A stretch of DNA of 46,793 bases. It comes from JBBSGA01 sp038254585 (GTDB taxonomy: Bacteria; Chloroflexota; Chloroflexia; Chloroflexales; Kallotenuaceae). Positions 42,982-46,793 of this stretch are shown here, in pieces (the stretch's first letter is position 1; the number at the start of each line of letters is the position of its first letter). The notes below the pieces were generated by a model, which ran no database searches, had not been told where the DNA came from, and saw only the letters and a program-made list of their open reading frames with translations. Position numbers and translations under genes: made by a program. Where the stretch lies: contig JBBSGA010000005.1 in assembly GCA_038254585.1 (NCBI GenBank), forward strand, positions 1 to 46,793, in the 5' to 3' direction.

Positions 42982-44055
42982 ATGAGTGCTAATCGCCCTG
43001 TTTATCCGTTCACGGCGGTTGTTGGACAAGAGCGGCTCAAGCGAGCTCTGCTGCTGAACGCAATCAATCCGCGTGTCGGCGGGGTTCTGATCCGTGGCGA
43101 GAAAGGTACGGCGAAGTCCACCGCCGTACGAGCGCTCGCGCGCCTGCTGCCATCGCTACAGGTCGTCGCAGATTGCCCGTTCGGGGATCCTCCGCACGAT
43201 CCGCAGCGGATGTGCGACAGCTGCCACGCGCGCTGGATGGCCGGAGAGACGCTCCCGGTAGCGGAGCGGCCCACACGGCTGGTCGAGCTGCCGGTGAATG
43301 CCTCCGAAGATCGGGTGGTTGGCTCACTGGACCTTGAGCATGCGCTCGCCGAAGGGCAGCGCCGCTTCGAGCCGGGTCTGCTCGCCGAGGCCAATCGCGG
43401 CATCCTCTATGTCGACGAGGTCAATCTGCTGGACGATCATCTCGTCGACCTGTTGCTTGACGCCGCGGCCATGGGCGTCAATACGGTCGAGCGGGAAGGC
43501 ATCTCTGTCTCCCACCCGGCACGGTTTATCCTCGTCGGCACGATGAATCCTGAGGAAGGTGAGCTTCGGCCGCAGCTCCTCGACCGCTTTGGGCTGGTTG
43601 TCGAGATCGGCGGGCTGCGTGATGTCGACGATCGGATCGCGATCATCAAGCGGCGGATGGCCTACGATGGAGCTCCCGAACCCTTTGCCGAGGAGTGGGC
43701 GGCAGCCGAAGAGCTACTGCAGCGTCGCATACGTGAGGCAAAAGCGCTCCTGCCCTCTGTCAAGATGTCGTCAATCGACATGGGGATCGTTGCGCGGCTG
43801 GCCGTCGAGCTCGGCGTCGACGGCCACCGGGCGGACCTGGCAATTCTCGAAGCAGCGCGCACGCATGCCGCGCTCGAAGGTCGGGTGAGCCTGAGCCCCG
43901 AAGACATCCGGGTTGCCGCCGAGCTGGCGCTGCCGCATCGCTTGCGACGCCAGCCGTTTGTCGACGTACAGATCGACGAAGCTCAGCTCGGCGCGATTAT
44001 CCAGCGGGAGGCCGAGCGGAGCGACGGCGTAGCTCAGGAAAAAAAAAAGAGCTAG
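42982..44055 (+). CDS. chlI: Chelatase AAA+ subunit ChlI (Mg/Co-chelatase type)
   Basis: A 357-residue AAA+ ATPase of the magnesium-chelatase I family. VVGQERLKRALLLNAINP opens the fold. Walker A is GEKGTAKST (about 38-46), Walker B ILYVDEVNLL (about 140-149), the sensor region GTMNPEEGELRPQLLDRFGL (about 184-203). The insert CPFGDPPHDPQRMCDSC (about 66-82) is normal for ChlI/BchI. It drives metal insertion into a tetrapyrrole; without chlorophyll genes here, cobalt insertion for vitamin B12 with CobN is the likelier use. The last codons run through ten A and stop at TAG (44,053-44,055). The next gene continues in the -1 frame. Confidence 0.92.
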   Translation: MSANRPVYPFTAVVGQERLKRALLLNAINPRVGGVLIRGEKGTAKSTAVRALARLLPSLQVVADCPFGDPPHDPQRMCDSCHARWMAGETLPVAERPTRLVELPVNASEDRVVGSLDLEHALAEGQRRFEPGLLAEANRGILYVDEVNLLDDHLVDLLLDAAAMGVNTVEREGISVSHPARFILVGTMNPEEGELRPQLLDRFGLVVEIGGLRDVDDRIAIIKRRMAYDGAPEPFAEEWAAAEELLQRRIREAKALLPSVKMSSIDMGIVARLAVELGVDGHRADLAILEAARTHAALEGRVSLSPEDIRVAAELALPHRLRRQPFVDVQIDEAQLGAIIQREAERSDGVAQEKKKS

Positions 44056-44080
44056 CTGAGGAGCGTGCCCAAGGTAGCTC
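44040..44080 (+). promoter_or_regulatory. Candidate programmed -1 frameshift site joining chlI and chlD
   Basis: The run of ten A (44,039-44,048) plus G contains A AAA AAG in the chlI frame, the most efficient bacterial -1 slippery heptamer (as in dnaX). The 0-frame TAG is two codons later. Right after the heptamer GAGCTA (44,049-44,054) can pair with TAGCTC (44,075-44,080). Upstream GGGAGG and GGAG (44,006-44,021) are Shine-Dalgarno-like but rather far. The -1 frame is open before and after the site. Confidence 0.6.
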
Positions 44081-45002
44081 GGACTCGCTCGAGCAGGTTT
44101 CGGTCGCTCCACGCGAAGCAGCGCAGGGCGATGCTCAGAGCAAGAGTGGCGGGGATCGGCAGATCGACCCGGCGGAGGTGTTCAAGGTCCGGCGCTTCGC
44201 CGCCGAAGCCAGCAGAGTTGCTCGCCGTGCCGGCGGAAAACGCTCGCGCTCCCGTACCAAGCGCAAGAGCGGTAAGCAGATCTCGAGCCGTGCGACCGGC
44301 GAGCCGATAATCGATCTGGCCTTGGACGCAACCTTACGCGCGGCGGCGCCCTACCAGCGCGAGCGCCGGGCGCGTAGCACCAAACGGCGGGCGGTCTTGC
44401 TGGAGCGGCCCGACTACCGCGAGAAGGTGCGCGTTCGGCGTACGCGGAACGCGATCTGTTTTGTCGTCGACGCGAGCTGGAGCATGGCGGCCGAGCAGCG
44501 CATGCAGGCGACCAAAAGCGCGGTCCTAAGCTTGCTACGAGATGCATACCAGCGCCGCGATCGCGTCGGCCTGGTAACCTTTCAGCGAGAAGGGGCGCGG
44601 GTGCTGCTCCCGCTGACCAATAGCGTCGAGCTGGCGGAGCGACGGTTGCGCGCAATGCCGACAGGTGGCAAAACACCGCTGACCCACGGGCTGTTGCTCG
44701 GTTTCGACCTGCTTAGTCGCGCGAAGCGGCGCGATCCGGAGACACTGCCGTTGATGGTGGTGCTGACCGACGGCCAGGCAAATGTCTCGCTGACGGGGAT
44801 GCGGCCACAGGAAGAAGCCTACCGGATGGCCGCGTTCATCGCGGACGCGGAGATCAATGCGCTGGTGATCGATACGGAACACCCGAGTTTTGTCCGGGGA
44901 CTTGCGCAAGAGCTGGCACGCCAGCTGCGAGCGCCTTATCATCATATTGCGGAGCTCGGCGAGGGTGCACTCGTCGATGTGGTGCGACAAACGACACGGT
45001 AG
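44046..45002 (+). CDS. chlD: Chelatase VWA subunit ChlD C-terminal part, likely made by -1 frameshift from chlI
   Basis: The -1 frame reads KKKELAEERAQGSSDSLEQV through an acidic, Ser/Gln-rich linker (about 45 residues) into DPAEVFKVRRFAAEASRVAR and a von Willebrand A domain. That domain holds the metal-ion site: FVVDASWSMA (DxSxS), TGGKTPLTHG and VVLTDGQAN. It is the ChlD/BchD medium subunit minus its AAA part. The only candidate own start is a GTG at 44,178 with GGAG touching it and no other in-frame start upstream. A -1 slip at the A-run gives a 673-residue ChlI-ChlD, the normal full length of ChlD. ChlD and ChlI form rings that act on the large chelatase subunit, not present here. Confidence 0.88.
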   Translation, partial: KELAEERAQGSSDSLEQVSVAPREAAQGDAQSKSGGDRQIDPAEVFKVRRFAAEASRVARRAGGKRSRSRTKRKSGKQISSRATGEPIIDLALDATLRAAAPYQRERRARSTKRRAVLLERPDYREKVRVRRTRNAICFVVDASWSMAAEQRMQATKSAVLSLLRDAYQRRDRVGLVTFQREGARVLLPLTNSVELAERRLRAMPTGGKTPLTHGLLLGFDLLSRAKRRDPETLPLMVVLTDGQANVSLTGMRPQEEAYRMAAFIADAEINALVIDTEHPSFVRGLAQELARQLRAPYHHIAELGEGALVDVVRQTTR

Positions 45003-45034
45003 CCGGGCATCGTCGCCATCGGCCAGAAGACGGG

Positions 45035-45063
45035 TTGACGCCAGACTTGGCGCTGGCTATCGA
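45035..45063 (+). promoter_or_regulatory. Possible promoter of the S1-domain gene
   Basis: TTGACG (45,035-45,040), 17 bases and TATCGA (45,058-45,063) lie about 60 bases upstream of the ATG at 45,122. The -10 box is weak. Confidence 0.35.
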
Positions 45064-45121
45064 GATCAGGCTACCGAATTACTGGATAGTGGTTACCGAA
45101 GGATACGGAGGCGTAGCGGAC

Positions 45122-46793
45122 ATGACGGATGCGGACCGGACCTCAGCGCAGGCGGAGGAGCAGCAGGCGAGCGGCAATGCTAGCTTGCTCGGCAAGATCG
45201 TGGAAACAGCCCGGAACGTGGTAGAAACCGTGACAGAGACGGCCAAGGATGTCGTCGAGACGGTCTCTGAGCGTGGGCCAGGAGTCGTCTCGACAACAAC
45301 GGCCGCCGCCGGTAGTGCTGCGAGTGCCGCGGTGGACAGGGTGCGCGATCTTGGCGGCGACCAGCTCGCGAGTCAGGCGCCGACGACATCCGTCGAGGCA
45401 AGTGGTCCCGCGGCGGCCGGGGTGCAGCCGGCAGCGGAAGGTGCAGGGCAGGCAGATACCGGCGCCTCGGCCGTTACGACCATCGCGAGCACTGTCGGCA
45501 AGCGCGCAGCGCGCGTCTATGGTGCGATTACGGGGACGGACGCCCCGGCCGAAGCCTCGAAACCCGACGAGAGCGTGGTGGAAACCGTGCGCAAGCGCGT
45601 CGCGCGGGTCTACGGCGTGATTACAGGTGCCGAAGCTCCCTCGGCGGGCGCCAGCTATCAGCCGGCACCGGAGAGTGGCGCGAAGTCGGGCCGGCCCCGG
45701 CGCTTCAAGGATGTCCAGCCGGGTATGCAACTGCAGGGCAAGGTCACGAGCATCGCGCTGTACGGCATCTTTGTGGATGTCGGAGTCGGACGCGATGGGC
45801 TAGTGCATATCTCGGAGATGAGCGACCAGCGCGTCGAGTCGCCGACAGATCTGGTGCAGATCGGTACACCGGTCGACGTCTGGGTCAAGAGTGTCGATCC
45901 AGATGCTCGCCGTATCAGTCTGACGATGCGCGATCCCAATCGTCCCAAGCCAGAGCGGCAGGAACGGCGTGGCCCACGGCGCCGCGAGATCAATCGTGAG
46001 CGCCTCGCGGAGCTGAAGCCCGGTGACTCGGTGGAGGGCGTGATCAGCAGCTTGGCTCCGTTCGGGGCGTTTGTAGACATCGGCGTCGGTAAGGACGGCC
46101 TGGTGCATGTCTCCGAGCTGGCCGAAGGCCGCGTCGAGCGCGCCGAAGATGCGGTTCAGGTCGGCGAGCGCTATACCTTCAAGATCCTCGAGGTCGATCC
46201 TGATGGTAATCGCATTAGCCTCAGCTTGCGCCGCGCTCAGCGCTCGCAGCGCATGCAGCAGCTCGAGCCCGGGACGATCATGGATGGCACGATCAGCGGC
46301 ATTGCACCCTTCGGGGCGTTCGTCGACATCGGCGTCGGCCGTGACGGCCTCGTCCATGTCTCCGAGCTGTCGCCTGAGCGCGTGAATAGCGTCGAAGACG
46401 TTGTGAAGGTGGGCGACAAGGTTCGGGTTAAGGTGCTCGAGGTCGATCCGAATTCGAAGCGCATCAGCCTGACGATGCGTGTCGATGAGCCGATGCCCAA
46501 CGAGCGTGAGCGCCAGGCTCCTCGTCCGTCCGCGCCGTACGCTTCCGACCGCGGGCCGTCGTTCGGGTCCACGCCTTCATTCCCGCCAGCGCCTGCCTTT
46601 GGCGATGCGCCGCCGTTCGACGAAGGCCGCGGCGATCGGGGCGCGCGGCGCACGGGTGGTCGTGACTTCGGTAGGGATGTCGCCCGGCCAGACTTTGGCC
46701 GTAGTGAGGGACGGGGTGGCGGCGCGGCTGCTGGCCGGCCGCGCCGCGATCGCAACGATCGCGGCGGTCGCCCGGGGGGCAGGTCCGAAGGTG
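45122..46793 (+). CDS. Triple S1-domain RNA-binding protein (3' end beyond the window)
   Basis: From the ATG at 45,122 (GGAGG 10 bases upstream) the frame stays open to the window end, 557 residues so far. Residues 1-190 are Ala/Thr/Val-rich with two related blocks, VGKRAARVYGAITGTDAP and VRKRVARVYGVITGAEAP. Three S1 RNA-binding domains follow at about 195-270, 295-373 and 378-455, each with FVDVGVGRDGLVHISEM-like cores and RISLTMR-like ends. The tail is Arg/Gly/Pro-rich. It resembles ribosomal protein S1-like or general-stress RNA-binding proteins such as the YugI/S1-repeat group, acting on mRNA in the cytosol. The N-terminal part is unlike ordinary S1 proteins, so it is not simply rpsA. Confidence 0.85.
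   Translation, partial: MTDADRTSAQAEEQQASGNASLLGKIVETARNVVETVTETAKDVVETVSERGPGVVSTTTAAAGSAASAAVDRVRDLGGDQLASQAPTTSVEASGPAAAGVQPAAEGAGQADTGASAVTTIASTVGKRAARVYGAITGTDAPAEASKPDESVVETVRKRVARVYGVITGAEAPSAGASYQPAPESGAKSGRPRRFKDVQPGMQLQGKVTSIALYGIFVDVGVGRDGLVHISEMSDQRVESPTDLVQIGTPVDVWVKSVDPDARRISLTMRDPNRPKPERQERRGPRRREINRERLAELKPGDSVEGVISSLAPFGAFVDIGVGKDGLVHVSELAEGRVERAEDAVQVGERYTFKILEVDPDGNRISLSLRRAQRSQRMQQLEPGTIMDGTISGIAPFGAFVDIGVGRDGLVHVSELSPERVNSVEDVVKVGDKVRVKVLEVDPNSKRISLTMRVDEPMPNERERQAPRPSAPYASDRGPSFGSTPSFPPAPAFGDAPPFDEGRGDRGARRTGGRDFGRDVARPDFGRSEGRGGGAAAGRPRRDRNDRGGRPGGRSEG

Noticed and set aside
42777..42992. A 71-codon frame opposite the hydrolase and ahead of chlI
   Set aside because: It overlaps the promoter and the chlI start, has no ribosome site and no recognisable domain.
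42982..44055. chlI as the missing gvpN
   Set aside because: Both are AAA+ proteins, but the insert and C-terminal extension, and the following VWA gene, are those of a metal chelatase.

Overview
The window reads as one contiguous piece of a high-GC, free-living bacterial chromosome. The gene style suggests a Chloroflexota (green non-sulfur) lineage: many zinc-type dehydrogenases, a Tat/lipobox sugar-binding protein, a cyanobacterial/actinobacterial-like gas-vesicle set, Ser/Thr kinases and a cobaltochelatase-type ChlI/ChlD pair. That taxon is inferred from protein style only; no marker gene such as rRNA is present. I see no tRNA, rRNA, CRISPR array or complete insertion sequence. No gene-free stretch exceeds about 300 bases.

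Layout. 1-132: tail of a probable transposase. 378-13,033: metabolic and housekeeping genes (Zn alcohol dehydrogenases, a kinase-fold protein, a KGG stress protein, a thioredoxin/NHL-repeat protein with an in-frame TGA, GNAT, S9 peptidase, a decayed epimerase, aldo/keto reductase, PfpI, dienelactone hydrolase, subtilase). 13,226-23,120, all on the minus strand: a gas-vesicle (gvp) cluster starting from a good sigma-70 promoter at 23,160-23,188. Its order is gvpF/L, gvpG, a tandem ArsA/Get3-like ATPase, gvpF/L, a gvpM/S-like gene, gvpF/L, gvpK, gvpJ, gvpA. It is followed after 14 bases by two histidine kinases and a lone receiver protein. No gvpN or gvpO is present.

23,263-31,748: a small unknown protein, a diacylglycerol-kinase-family lipid kinase, then a three-gene overlapping operon for lipid-linked glycosylation (GT2, Gpi18-like GT-C enzyme, UPF0104 membrane protein), ribokinase, a DsbA-like protein and a zinc-less MDR dehydrogenase. 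31,900-41,214: metallo-beta-lactamase-fold hydrolase, cupin, a Ser/Thr kinase with an adjoining membrane pseudokinase-SH3b protein, and a sugar-acid/sugar uptake block (2-hydroxyacid dehydrogenase, glucarate-dehydratase-like enolase, ABC binding protein, and one polypeptide carrying both ABC permeases). 41,292-46,793: small membrane protein, alpha/beta hydrolase, chlI/chlD chelatase genes, and a triple-S1-domain RNA-binding protein cut by the window end.

Three points deserve most attention. (1) The thioredoxin/NHL protein has TGA exactly where the family has the first Cys of its CxxC motif, and a SECIS-like hairpin follows: a candidate selenoprotein. (2) chlI ends two codons after an A AAA AAG slippery heptamer in a run of ten A, and the chlD frame is open right through that run in the -1 frame, with no credible start of its own: a candidate programmed frameshift giving ChlI and a 673-residue ChlI-ChlD. 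(3) A two-domain ArsA/Get3-like ATPase sits inside the gas-vesicle operon where GvpN is missing, and a sensory-kinase set appears co-transcribed with it.
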